A DNA stretch of 64,000 nt from a virus (IMGVR_UViG_3300032241_002567:1-64000); one strand, 5' to 3'; shown: positions 41,883 through 49,015, numbered from the stretch's first letter. The notes: a model not told the origin generated them from the sequence alone. Made by a program: numbers and translations.

Positions 41883-43103
41883 ATGTTTATGAGATATTTA
41901 AAAAGTATAAATGAATTATATAAATCTCCCGGTTATTTGAATAGAATTTCCACACCTGATTCAGAAACAGGTGATATAAATCTATCAAGATTTGTGGAAT
42001 GGACTCCAAAATATACTCAAGGATGGGAATTAATGGGTATGCATGAAGTTGATGAAGATGGTTATGAATTATCAGATAGATATATTGCAATTGATAAATT
42101 TATATTTGAACAAAACTTAAGTGATGAAGAAATAAATACTATTAAACTTTCAATTACGGCTGCATTGGGTCAGATTGGTAATGCTAAATGGATTGATGGA
42201 TTTAAATTTGAATATAATAAAGCCAATGCTATAATATGTCTTGGTAAATTAGGTTTAATTTTTAAAAACAGGTATTATACACCAGTTTTTAGGATTTCAA
42301 AAAGAGAAGGTAGTTTATTTTGGATCGTAGCTGATTTTTATAAAGGTAACCAAATTGCTAGAAGTATTATGGTTACAAAATCAGATATTTCGAATCATGA
42401 ATTAGAGAGAAATTCTATTGAAATACAAAATGCACATTATCGTAAAGAATTTGAAGAAGAAAATAAAGAAAGACGCAAAGAAGGAAAGTCATTATTGTTA
42501 AAACCAAAAGAAGTTAAAGATGAAAGAAATTTTGTTAATCAATTATCAATAGTAAGAGACACAGGTGAAAAACAATTTTTCGTTATTTATATTGATATAT
42601 CAAAATATGATAGAATACAATTTGCTAAAAAAATGACTGGTGCTGATATAACATTAGAATCGCCAAGAACGGTTGCTGTAAAAACATCTAAAAAAAGAGA
42701 ATATGTTAAATCTGGAAATTATTTTTATTTTGATGTAAATAATGATCCTAAATATAAATATCTTTTAGCAAAAAATAAAGATTATCCAGAAAAATTAAAA
42801 GAGGTGAAAGATTTAGGTGGAAGAATGAAAGTTATTTTATATGAAGAAACACCAGGTGTGTTTAAATATGCCACGATAAAAAATATAGCGGCAACTGCTC
42901 AAAATTTAAAATCTAATTCATTAACACTTATTTTAAGTGCAAATAAAGTAGAAAAAATTCTAAAATTAGAATCGGGTGTTAAATTAAGAATACCTGTTTT
43001 AAATACCGATTATACAGATAGATTTGATTTATTTGAAGTTGAAGTTGGAAAAGTTGATCCAAAAGATAAAAAGAAAATACCAGTAATTAGAATACAAAAA
43101 TAA
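41883..43103 (+). CDS. Uncharacterised protein with MRYLKSINE tag (406 aa)
   Basis: The function is not recognised. The N-terminus reads MFMRYLKSINELYKS; the second Met (41889) gives MRYLKSINE, a member of the shared tag group, and may be the real start. The rest is an alpha/beta protein with two strand-rich parts (for example FKFEYNKANAIICLGKLGLIF and YTDRFDLFEVEVGKVD) and a highly charged linker (~190-215). No catalytic signature is visible. The tag suggests that it may be carried in the head. Confidence 0.7.
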   Translation: MFMRYLKSINELYKSPGYLNRISTPDSETGDINLSRFVEWTPKYTQGWELMGMHEVDEDGYELSDRYIAIDKFIFEQNLSDEEINTIKLSITAALGQIGNAKWIDGFKFEYNKANAIICLGKLGLIFKNRYYTPVFRISKREGSLFWIVADFYKGNQIARSIMVTKSDISNHELERNSIEIQNAHYRKEFEEENKERRKEGKSLLLKPKEVKDERNFVNQLSIVRDTGEKQFFVIYIDISKYDRIQFAKKMTGADITLESPRTVAVKTSKKREYVKSGNYFYFDVNNDPKYKYLLAKNKDYPEKLKEVKDLGGRMKVILYEETPGVFKYATIKNIAATAQNLKSNSLTLILSANKVEKILKLESGVKLRIPVLNTDYTDRFDLFEVEVGKVDPKDKKKIPVIRIQK

Positions 43104-43108
43104 ATAAT

Positions 43109-43177
43109 ATTTAATTGCTTATTTTTAATCTTCTAAAATCTGATCAATTTTATAGTTTCTCAAATAAGCAATTAAAT
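43109..43177. terminator. Distant inverted repeat at a convergent gene end
   Basis: ATTTAATTGCTTATTT (43109-43124) is repeated inverted at 43162-43177, with a 37-bp loop. The right arm overlaps the end of the leftward gene. A 16-bp stem at this point could end transcription from both sides, but the large loop makes this less sure. Confidence 0.5.
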
Positions 43178-43647
43178 AAATTATAACTTTTGCCATTTAT
43201 TATTTCATATCTATTTTTTGGATTTCTCAATATGTTATTATTCAAAGTCCAGACAGCATTTGAAGCATATAATATCTCAGTTGGTGTTATTCTTAAATAA
43301 GGAGGATTAGTTAAATCTAAATTCATATTTGCTAAGAAAATTGCTATATTATTATAATTAAAACAAAATTTATTCAATTCTACTGAAAAAACCCTTTTAC
43401 CGCCAAAATTTTTTGGGTTTGGCAAATTTTTTAAATCAATTAAAAATACCTTATTTGAAAAATTGTATTTTTCAATATCTTTATATGTTTCTATATTTTC
43501 CAAAGTAATAAATTCTTTTGATTTTAATTTAGAAAAAATATCTTTGAGAAAGATATTTAATAATTCTTCAGACTCAAAAGTAGAACCAAATGTAAAAATT
43601 CCATTATGACAGTCTATTAAGTTTGCTATTTGTATGCTTATTTCCAC
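43150..43647 (-). CDS. Hypothetical protein, possibly a decayed RecA-fold domain (165 aa)
   Basis: The order of strands (KVFLIDLKNLPN, VFSVELNKFCFNYNNIAIFLANMNLD, RITPTEILYASNAVWTLN and NPKNRYEI) resembles the core of RecA/helicase ATPases after the Walker B strand. No Walker A is present. It may be a fragment or a binding subunit. It overlaps the 149-aa gene by 44 bp in another frame. Confidence 0.5.
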   Translation of the reverse strand: MEISIQIANLIDCHNGIFTFGSTFESEELLNIFLKDIFSKLKSKEFITLENIETYKDIEKYNFSNKVFLIDLKNLPNPKNFGGKRVFSVELNKFCFNYNNIAIFLANMNLDLTNPPYLRITPTEILYASNAVWTLNNNILRNPKNRYEIINGKSYNLFNCLFEKL

Positions 43648-44053
43648 TACTTTCTAAGATTTGGTTTTGTTTCTCTATTTCGACCATTTTTTCTAAAACT
43701 TTTTCCGAAGCTCTTTTTATTTTACGCATTTGAAATAAAGTTTTTTCTGAACTTTCATAAAGCAATTTGTAATATGACTCTGGATTTGTAGTTTTTAAAT
43801 CAACAGATATATAATCATAAGTTACTTCATCAGGTTGAAAATCAAAATAATCAGAGTTCATTTCTGATTGCATTTTATCTTGCGTTAGATCTAATCCTAT
43901 TGTTTGTGCTGCTATTTTTATATTATTAGGTAATTCTTCTTCAAATGGATGATTAATAAATTTCCATTCTTCTGTAGATTCAGGTTTAACATCATAAATT
44001 AAAATATCGTTTCCTTTTTTTGATTTGAATAAGTTTTTAATTTTTTGTAACAT
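43604..44053 (-). CDS. Hypothetical protein (149 aa)
   Basis: No family is recognised. The N-terminus is basic (KIKNLFKSKKGND), followed by an acidic middle and a long C-terminal coiled-coil helix (YYKLLYESSEKTLFQMRKIKRASEKVLEKMVEIEKQN in parts). The gene is 3 bp downstream of the module-bearing 94-aa gene, so it belongs to the polymerase operon. Confidence 0.55.
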   Translation of the reverse strand: MLQKIKNLFKSKKGNDILIYDVKPESTEEWKFINHPFEEELPNNIKIAAQTIGLDLTQDKMQSEMNSDYFDFQPDEVTYDYISVDLKTTNPESYYKLLYESSEKTLFQMRKIKRASEKVLEKMVEIEKQNQILESSGNKHTNSKLNRLS

Positions 44054-44056
44054 AAT

Positions 44057-44341
44057 TTAAATTTTATTTTGTAAATATAATTGGTTTGAAATATATTCTG
44101 AATAAGCAATAGATTCGTCTATTTGCTTACAAAGATACGAATTAATTCCGTAATAATTCATATAGTTTTTATAAGTATCTGTTTCTTCCACAGTTAATGG
44201 TATATACTCTATATCCTTTAAAATAGAATCTATTTTTCTATCTCTATTAACCGCTTTTAATTCTCTTTCTATTTCTTTAGCAAGAAAAATATCTTTTTCG
44301 TAAATATCAGAATGCATAGTTATATTAAAATTCCCATTCAT
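44057..44341 (-). CDS. Small protein carrying the NRDRKIDSIL module (94 aa)
   Basis: The start MNGNFNITMHSD at 44341 overlaps the end of the polymerase piece by 17 bp; a later Met (44317) is possible. Residues ~24-60 hold the fifth copy of the repeated module: KAVNRDRKIDSILKDIEY followed by VEETDTYKNY. The C-terminal 35 residues are unrelated to the other copies. It has no capsid-like part, so this copy lies in a different context from the array at 47.7-49.0 kb. The function is unknown. Confidence 0.6.
   Translation of the reverse strand: MNGNFNITMHSDIYEKDIFLAKEIERELKAVNRDRKIDSILKDIEYIPLTVEETDTYKNYMNYYGINSYLCKQIDESIAYSEYISNQLYLQNKI
44162..44272 (-). repeat. Copy 5 of the NRDRKIDSIL peptide module
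   Basis: This coding segment gives KEIERELKAVNRDRKIDSIL and then KDIEY...VEETDTYKNY. It aligns with the four copies at 47.8-48.9 kb over about 35 residues, while DNA identity is only moderate, so the copies are old or under protein-level selection. Confidence 0.7.
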
Positions 44342-45731
44342 CCCATTTTTGTTTGTTAAATTCATCATCTGTATAATCTTCATCAGTTTCTTCTTGTTTT
44401 TTCTTTTGTAATGAACTACCAAATATATCCAATACAACTGATAATCTTTTTGTTATTTCTGGCATTCCTAATGGTTCTATAATTGAATTGATAGGAGATA
44501 AGATACATTTATCAAATTGTTCGTCTAAATCTATTTCAGGCGCAATTTCAATAGGATAAGAACCACGATTAAATGCGAATACCGAATTAATTTTTTTATT
44601 CTTACAATAATAATATTTTATTTTAGAACCAGATTTTAAGAATTCATATTTAGATTGTAAATCTTTATTTTTATATAACAACCAATTATAATAAGCGGAA
44701 GCTTTTACCGCAAAATGAGCACCGTTTACAAATAATAATTTATTTTTATCATCCAAAACTTTTTCATTATAATTAGAGCAACTAGATTGCATACTAATCT
44801 CATCAATTCTATCCGGAACACATAAATCAAATTCTTTTTTAAGATTTTTAACCAATTTAAGTAATTCCCGAATGTTAAAAGTATCTGGGTGACTAAATAA
44901 ATATTTAATAATATCTACGATTTTATCTCTCGCAAATGATGGTGTAGAACGTCTAACTAGCTCAACTCCCTTTGGATAGATATAATTTAATCTTTCATAA
45001 GGTATGCCATCTTCAAATACTATGTGTTGAATATATTTCTTTTTGGCAATATAAATAACAGATTCACTAATTCTTTCTAATTCAAAATCTTCTTTATTTG
45101 TAACTCCATAACTTTCAGCATATTCTTCAAGACATTTCTTAAAATATCCAGCATAACGATAATAGTCAAGTCCATGTATATAATCTAATTCATAAGACCA
45201 GTTCCATTTAAGTTTTGATTCTAATTTATTATCATTGATAAACTTATCAAAATCACGATTTTTGATCCATTTACCATCCGCTATAAATAATTCTATTTCA
45301 TCTAAATTTTGAATATCGGACAAATTTTCATAAATACCTAAACAATTAGGATTATCTGATTTAATTTCTTCTCTACCTTTTAGAATTATATGCTTTTTAG
45401 TTATTTTATCTAAATTAGAAAAGAAAAGATTTTTCCAATCTGAATGTGTTATTGCTGGTTTAAATGATACGAATAAAGAATCTGTGTCAGCGTAAATGCT
45501 AACTGGCTCTTTTTCTATTTGCTTTATTTTTCTAATGCAAACTTTTTGATGTAATTCTGTATCTTTATGCCATTGATTATACCAATAATCTTCGTTAACA
45601 CGATTCATTGTTTTAGTCAAATCTCTACCCTGAGCTGTGATTGAAGATGCCACATGGTTATTAAATAGAACGAAATAGGATGCCGCGAAGGCGCCATATG
45701 ATTTTTGCCCCACCATTTCTGGTGGGGCCAT
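44325..45731 (-). CDS. Family B DNA polymerase, C-terminal part (downstream of the motif B break)
   Basis: The frame from ATG 45731 gives MAPPEMVGQKSYGAFAASYF. YGAF is the second half of polymerase motif B; the first half (KLVLNGS) is the end of the small upstream frame at 45732-45857. Residues 80-90 read YADTDSLFVSF, motif C with the two catalytic Asp, and the rest fits the palm and thumb. The C-terminus, KQKWDEWEF, is acidic-aromatic like the clamp-binding tail of phage polymerases. The 3'-5' exonuclease and motif A are not in this window. The first ~10 residues come from the interrupting element and are not expected in a working enzyme. Confidence 0.85.
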   Translation of the reverse strand: MAPPEMVGQKSYGAFAASYFVLFNNHVASSITAQGRDLTKTMNRVNEDYWYNQWHKDTELHQKVCIRKIKQIEKEPVSIYADTDSLFVSFKPAITHSDWKNLFFSNLDKITKKHIILKGREEIKSDNPNCLGIYENLSDIQNLDEIELFIADGKWIKNRDFDKFINDNKLESKLKWNWSYELDYIHGLDYYRYAGYFKKCLEEYAESYGVTNKEDFELERISESVIYIAKKKYIQHIVFEDGIPYERLNYIYPKGVELVRRSTPSFARDKIVDIIKYLFSHPDTFNIRELLKLVKNLKKEFDLCVPDRIDEISMQSSCSNYNEKVLDDKNKLLFVNGAHFAVKASAYYNWLLYKNKDLQSKYEFLKSGSKIKYYYCKNKKINSVFAFNRGSYPIEIAPEIDLDEQFDKCILSPINSIIEPLGMPEITKRLSVVLDIFGSSLQKKKQEETDEDYTDDEFNKQKWDEWEF

Positions 45732-45750
45732 TTAAGATCCATTAAGAACT
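45699..45750 (-). other. Interruption of polymerase motif B: candidate translational bypass element
   Basis: In mRNA order: an upstream stem arm ends at 45740 (its partner is at 45823-45813, 11 bp, CATTAAGAACT / AGTTCTTAATG). Then come GGA TCT, the stop TAA (45734-45732), an 8-bp GC-rich hairpin GCCCCACC-agaaat-GGTGGGGC (45728-45707), AAAAA and TCA (45701-45699), followed by TAT GGC GCC. Removing 36 nt (12 codons) restores KLVLNGS-YGAF, a regular motif B. Both edges are Ser codons, TCT and TCA. This is the layout of T4 gene 60 bypassing: take-off codon, stop, hairpin, landing codon with the same amino acid, and an upstream stem. Stop-restart at TAAATG is the main alternative. Confidence 0.6.
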
Positions 45751-45857
45751 AACTTGAGTGCTAATTGTAAGGCATTGAAATAATCAACATCCTTTTTCAA
45801 GTTAGCAGCTTGAGTTCTTAATGAATCTAATTGTATTAATTTTTCTTCTTTTGTCAT
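45732..45857 (-). CDS. DNA polymerase fingers piece ending in motif B half (41 aa)
   Basis: The 41-codon frame starts at ATG 45857 (MTKEEKLIQLDSLRTQAANL) and ends YFNALQLALKLVLNGS-stop. The helix and the terminal KLVLNGS are what precedes YGAF in family B polymerases, so this is the fingers part of the C-terminal half. An in-frame stop lies seven codons upstream of the ATG, so the polymerase gene truly begins here and the exonuclease/motif A half must be encoded elsewhere. Joined to the next frame it would give a ~500-aa C-terminal subunit. Confidence 0.7.
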   Translation of the reverse strand: MTKEEKLIQLDSLRTQAANLKKDVDYFNALQLALKLVLNGS

Positions 45858-45932
45858 TAAAAAGATATGTTTTTAACTTATAAAACTAAACTAAAAGAAA
45901 GTTTTTTATATAAAAATATATATTTTATTATT

Positions 45933-46772
45933 ATGTTAAAAAACAAAAAGATTGAAGTTTATATTTCATACAGAAATATAACTCACTATAAAAAATTAGG
46001 CTATAACCCCGAATTAAATGAGAATTTGGAAATCGATGTTTATGATTTACCGACATCTTCACATGTTAAAATTGATGCTATTTGTGAAATCTGTAAAGCG
46101 GAAATAAATATAAGATATCATAAATATATTGAAAATAAGAAAAGGCATGGTTTTTATGGCTGTAAAAAATGTTCAAGACAAAAAGCTTCTTTAACTATGT
46201 TCGATAAATATGGAGTTTATAATGTTTCAGAATTAGAGGAATGTAAGAATAAAAAAGAAGAAACATATTTAAAAAAATATGGATATAAAACCAATTTAAT
46301 TTCCCCAGATTATATTTCACTTATAAAAGAAAAATTGAAAGAAAAATATAATACAGAAAATTGGTATGAGATTAGAAACGGTCAAGGTTCTCCTAAAAAA
46401 TTAATAATTTTTGCAGAATCAAAAGAATATACCGAGATAAGTTTTAATTATGATAATCAATTCATGAATAGTGACTATATTATGTATAGGAATGAAGTTC
46501 GTAGACTTACTAAGACTAATGAAAAATTGTTATTCCAAAATTGGAATGGTGAAGATTTTTATGATAAAGAAATTATAAGTAATAATTTTATTTTAGATTT
46601 TAATGACCCAAATTATCCAACTATCGATCATAAAATATCTATTTATTATGGTTTCAAAAATAATATGCAGCCAAAAGATATCGCAAAAATAGAAAATCTT
46701 TGTATCACAAAGAGAAGTATTAATTCTTCAAAAAATAGTAAAAATGAATCAGAATTTATTCGTGAAGATTAA
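45933..46772 (+). CDS. Phage homing-type endonuclease (279 aa)
   Basis: The N-terminal half has a CEICKAE...GCKKCS zinc ribbon (~residues 45-80), followed by a basic helical DNA-binding middle (SLIKEKLKEKYNTENWYEIRNGQG). The C-terminal part, YPTIDHKISIYYGFKNN...IAKIENLCITKRSINSSK, fits HNH-like phage nucleases with a DH dyad and a downstream N-L-C-x-T-x-x-x-N-x-x-K. The start at 45933 is preferred over an earlier ATG because the zinc-ribbon fold begins soon after. It lies divergent to, and 75 bp from, the broken polymerase gene, so polymerase is its likely homing target. Confidence 0.72.
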   Translation: MLKNKKIEVYISYRNITHYKKLGYNPELNENLEIDVYDLPTSSHVKIDAICEICKAEINIRYHKYIENKKRHGFYGCKKCSRQKASLTMFDKYGVYNVSELEECKNKKEETYLKKYGYKTNLISPDYISLIKEKLKEKYNTENWYEIRNGQGSPKKLIIFAESKEYTEISFNYDNQFMNSDYIMYRNEVRRLTKTNEKLLFQNWNGEDFYDKEIISNNFILDFNDPNYPTIDHKISIYYGFKNNMQPKDIAKIENLCITKRSINSSKNSKNESEFIRED

Positions 46773-47256
46773 CTGGTTTTGACATCATAGTAAATGGAAT
46801 CACAACGTCTTTTAGAGACTCCAAAGTTTTTAAGGTTTGTTGATAATTTGTAAAAAGATTTATTTTATTTACTTTTGAAGTTATTTCCCATAGAGGAGTT
46901 TTGGTATTATTTAATACAATACCATCAGAAGTCATATTTAGATATTTAATTTTTTTATCACTATCAATAAATCCAATTTTTTCTGGCATTATTTTATCTT
47001 CTAAGTGTTTTTTTAAAATATAAAATGTTCCAGTTAATAAAACTTCATACTGGTCATTTTTGCCTTTTCTGATTTTATCAATTATTCCCATATAAATTTT
47101 TCTTTTACCTTCAAAAATTGGGTTACTTAAAATTAAAACACAACCACTTTCAATTGGTTCAGTATGTGAAGCTTTCATTGTGGAAAATGGATGTTTGGGC
47201 TTTCTAAGATGTTTATAATTCTCATTAAATGATTTGAAATTAAATATATAATTCAT
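46756..47256 (-). CDS. Hypothetical protein with MNYIFNFKSFNE N-terminus (166 aa)
   Basis: The function is unknown. The N-terminus MNYIFNFKSFNENYKH is a weaker member of the shared tag group (aromatic, ending F-N-E). The body is strand-rich (SGCVLILSNPIFEGKRKIYMGIIDKIRKG, then YEVLLTGTFYILKKH), perhaps a small beta-barrel of the SH3/OB kind. Its end overlaps the convergent endonuclease by 17 bp. Confidence 0.6.
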   Translation of the reverse strand: MNYIFNFKSFNENYKHLRKPKHPFSTMKASHTEPIESGCVLILSNPIFEGKRKIYMGIIDKIRKGKNDQYEVLLTGTFYILKKHLEDKIMPEKIGFIDSDKKIKYLNMTSDGIVLNNTKTPLWEITSKVNKINLFTNYQQTLKTLESLKDVVIPFTMMSKPVNLHE

Positions 47257-47272
47257 AGTATATATATTTATT

Positions 47273-47734
47273 ATGAGATTACAAAAATTTTTGGAACATG
47301 TATTAGCAAATGGACTTACTTTTAAAGTAAAAGAAACTAAAAAAACTATTTTAATAGAATCTTATTCTGAGGAAAAATTAAAATTGGATTCTTGGATTTC
47401 TATGAATAAATTTTATTCTTATGATGATGCAGAGTCAACACTTAAAGGATTAATTGATGAAGATGAATATGAATTATTAACAAATGATAAACCAGTTATT
47501 TTTATTGATAAAATAGGAGTTAGAAAATCTATACAAAGAATAGGAATAGGATCTAATTTGTTAGATAAATGTTTTGAAGTAGCACTCAATAAAAATATAA
47601 ATATTATTTTATTAAATGCATTTCCTCTTGATGATTCAATTACTCCAGAAAAGTTAGTTAATTGGTATAAAAAAAGAGGATTTAAATTAATAAAATCTAT
47701 CGGTAAGAATAATTTAATGATTAAAAGATTGTAA
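47273..47734 (+). CDS. GNAT-family acetyltransferase
   Basis: The 153-aa protein shows the GNAT core: strand VIFIDKIGVR, acetyl-CoA loop QRIGIGSNLL (88-97), helix LDKCFEVAL, strand INIILLNAF, then NWYKKRGFKLI near the end. It should transfer an acetyl or acyl group to an amine; the target may be a host protein, an antibiotic-like small molecule or tRNA. It shares a 16-bp AT-rich divergent gap with the 166-aa gene. Confidence 0.8.
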   Translation: MRLQKFLEHVLANGLTFKVKETKKTILIESYSEEKLKLDSWISMNKFYSYDDAESTLKGLIDEDEYELLTNDKPVIFIDKIGVRKSIQRIGIGSNLLDKCFEVALNKNINIILLNAFPLDDSITPEKLVNWYKKRGFKLIKSIGKNNLMIKRL

Positions 47735-47735
47735 T

Positions 47736-48488
47736 TTATTTTTTATCATCATATTTAAAATCCAGATAAAATAATAGATCAGTAGGAGCCGACATTGGTT
47801 GAACAGAAGCTAAACCTGATTTTAAATATTCTTGATATTCTTCTGTATCCTCTAATTTTAATTCTTCATAATCTTCATCAAAAAGAATCGAATCAATTTT
47901 CCTATCACGATTAGTAGCAGTCACTTTTATTTCTGCTTCTTCTAATAGTTTTTCATCACCCATAGATAAAGTTTGAGCAGCAACTCTTCTTACAAGTGGA
48001 AGAACCGCACTAGCAAATGGATTACTTGAAGTTGCGGTATGTTGACTCCATAGTGTTTGTTGCTGTTGCCAAACACTATTAGAATCAGATTCGCTTATTG
48101 AATGTGCTTGTGCATATTCGTGCATCCAATCTGCTCTGCTTCTTGTAATTTCCATAGAATCTAATACAGGTTGCCATTTATCTATTGTTTCTTGTTTATA
48201 TTTTTCTATATGACATGTTGTGTATTTTAGATTTTTAACTGGTTTAAACCAAGTTTCGGAAAATTTTTTATATTCTTCTGTATCTTCAATTTTATATTCT
48301 TGGAATTCTGTATCTTCCAAAATAGAATCAATTTTTCTATCCCTATTTACTGCTATAACTTTTAATTTTGCTGCTTCTAATAGAGGACTTGATATTGTGG
48401 TGGTTGTTAATTGTATAATATATGGAGCATATATTATTTTTGATTCTTGACTTTTATATCCAATTACAATTTTATTTGAATCTTCCAT
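47736..48488 (-). CDS. Shuffled gp23-like capsid fragments joined by two NRDRKIDSIL modules (250 aa)
   Basis: Residues 5-34 (IVIGYKSQESKIIYAPYI) recall gp23 near its C-terminus (VGYKG...GIYYAPYV). Residues 36-75 are module copy 1. Residues ~98-178 recall the gp23 N-terminus: IDKWQPVLD, SRADWMHEYAQAH, then LPLVRRVAAQTLSMG. Residues ~179-224 are module copy 2. Residues 226-247 (LASVQPMSAPTDLLFYLDFKY) continue gp23 exactly where the module broke it, matching T4's GVQPMNSPTGQVF. So C-terminal, N-terminal and next-to-N pieces stand in the wrong order. No complete capsid protein is possible. The gene starts inside the end of the previous one. A decoy, regulator or debris are all open. Confidence 0.7.
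   Translation of the reverse strand: MEDSNKIVIGYKSQESKIIYAPYIIQLTTTTISSPLLEAAKLKVIAVNRDRKIDSILEDTEFQEYKIEDTEEYKKFSETWFKPVKNLKYTTCHIEKYKQETIDKWQPVLDSMEITRSRADWMHEYAQAHSISESDSNSVWQQQQTLWSQHTATSSNPFASAVLPLVRRVAAQTLSMGDEKLLEEAEIKVTATNRDRKIDSILFDEDYEELKLEDTEEYQEYLKSGLASVQPMSAPTDLLFYLDFKYDDKK
47817..47954 (-). repeat. Copy 2 of the NRDRKIDSIL peptide module
   Basis: This segment encodes LLEEAEIKVTATNRDRKIDS and continues IL, FDEDYEEL, KLEDTEEYQEY. It lies between two gp23-like pieces that are adjacent in normal gp23, so it looks like an in-frame insertion of about 46 codons. Confidence 0.75.
48264..48383 (-). repeat. Copy 1 of the NRDRKIDSIL peptide module
   Basis: The encoded peptide is LLEAAKLKVIAVNRDRKIDS, then ILEDTEFQEYKIEDTEEYKK. 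It follows a C-terminal gp23-like piece and precedes an N-terminal one. Confidence 0.75.
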
Positions 48489-48801
48489 ATTTTATCCATT
48501 CTTCTTTATATTTATCAGACAATCTTTTAAATTCTTCTGTGTCTTCTATATTAGTTGGTGTAAATTCTTTATCTTCTAAAATAGAATTAAGTTTTCCTTC
48601 TCTATTTTGAGCAGTTATTCCAGCAGCAAATTTTTCAAAATTTGCTGCTATTAATTCAGATGCTAAAATATTTTCTAGTGCAGCCTCTACATCTATTCCA
48701 CATTGTGCATACAATCCAGCAGCCTGTTCTCTTGTAATAGAAGCTTTAATTGTTTGAGTTCCAATTTTTATTTCTTTACTTATATTATTTAAGTTTGCCA
48801 T
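48472..48801 (-). CDS. gp23-like middle fragment fused to an NRDRKIDSIL-type module (109 aa)
   Basis: Residues ~8-52 (KEIKIGTQTIKASITREQAA, then GLYAQCGIDVEAALENILASEL) resemble the gp23 middle part (VIEAKSRQLKAAYSIELAQD and so on to ILATEI). The second half is a module copy: ITAQNREGKLNSILEDKEF, then IEDTEEFKRL and the tail WIKYGRFK. The last 17 bp overlap the start of the next array gene in another frame, the same arrangement as at the end of the preceding remnant. It is a fragment and not a working capsid protein. Confidence 0.68.
   Translation of the reverse strand: MANLNNISKEIKIGTQTIKASITREQAAGLYAQCGIDVEAALENILASELIAANFEKFAAGITAQNREGKLNSILEDKEFTPTNIEDTEEFKRLSDKYKEEWIKYGRFK
48496..48642 (-). 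repeat. Copy 3 of the NRDRKIDSIL peptide module
   Basis: The encoded core is QNREGKLNSILEDKEF with the tail NIEDTEEFKRLSDKYKEEW. It differs from copies 1 and 2 by Gly for Arg and Leu-Asn for Ile-Asp, and is closest to copy 4. Confidence 0.72.
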
Positions 48802-49015
48802 TTTTTATCCATTTTTCTTTATCTTCATCCGAAAGCAATTCAAATAATCTTGTTTCTTCGATATTTATTTCGGTATAATCTTTATCTTCCAAAATAGAAT
48901 TAAGTTTTCTTTCTCTATTTTATGCTTTTACACTAGCAGCAACGCACTACATTTTGTAAAATTACTTTACTATTTCTTGTTGCAGAAGTTGTGAATCAAT
49001 TTTATTACTACTCAT
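48785..49015 (-). pseudogene. Remnant array gene with three in-frame stops
   Basis: From ATG 49015 (overlapping the clamp stop) one frame of 77 codons reads MSSNKIDSQLLQQEIVK-stop, a short stretch with a second stop, then VAASVKA-stop-NRERKLNSILEDKDY and on to DEDKEKWIKNGKLK. The stops are TAA, TAG and TAA; each is one C-to-T change from a Gln codon, and the third stands where copy 3 has Gln. The second half is module copy 4 (48785-48930). The end overlaps the next array gene by 17 bp in the same way as the intact members. Translation of the full frame is unlikely. Confidence 0.75.

Noticed and set aside
43604-43647. Programmed frameshift between the 149-aa and 165-aa genes
   Set aside because: The overlap is 44 bp and the second gene has its own ATG; no slippery run is evident, so simple overlapping genes are more likely.
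45702-45734. A mini-intein or group I intron in the polymerase
   Set aside because: The interrupting segment is only ~36 nt, far too short for either, and no splice-site residues or intron core are present.
48785-49015. Evidence of a genome-wide altered code with TAG or TAA as Gln
   Set aside because: TAA ends most genes and TAG ends others (for example the gene at 24281-26413) at sensible positions, and long frames do not run through them. Decay of one gene copy is simpler.
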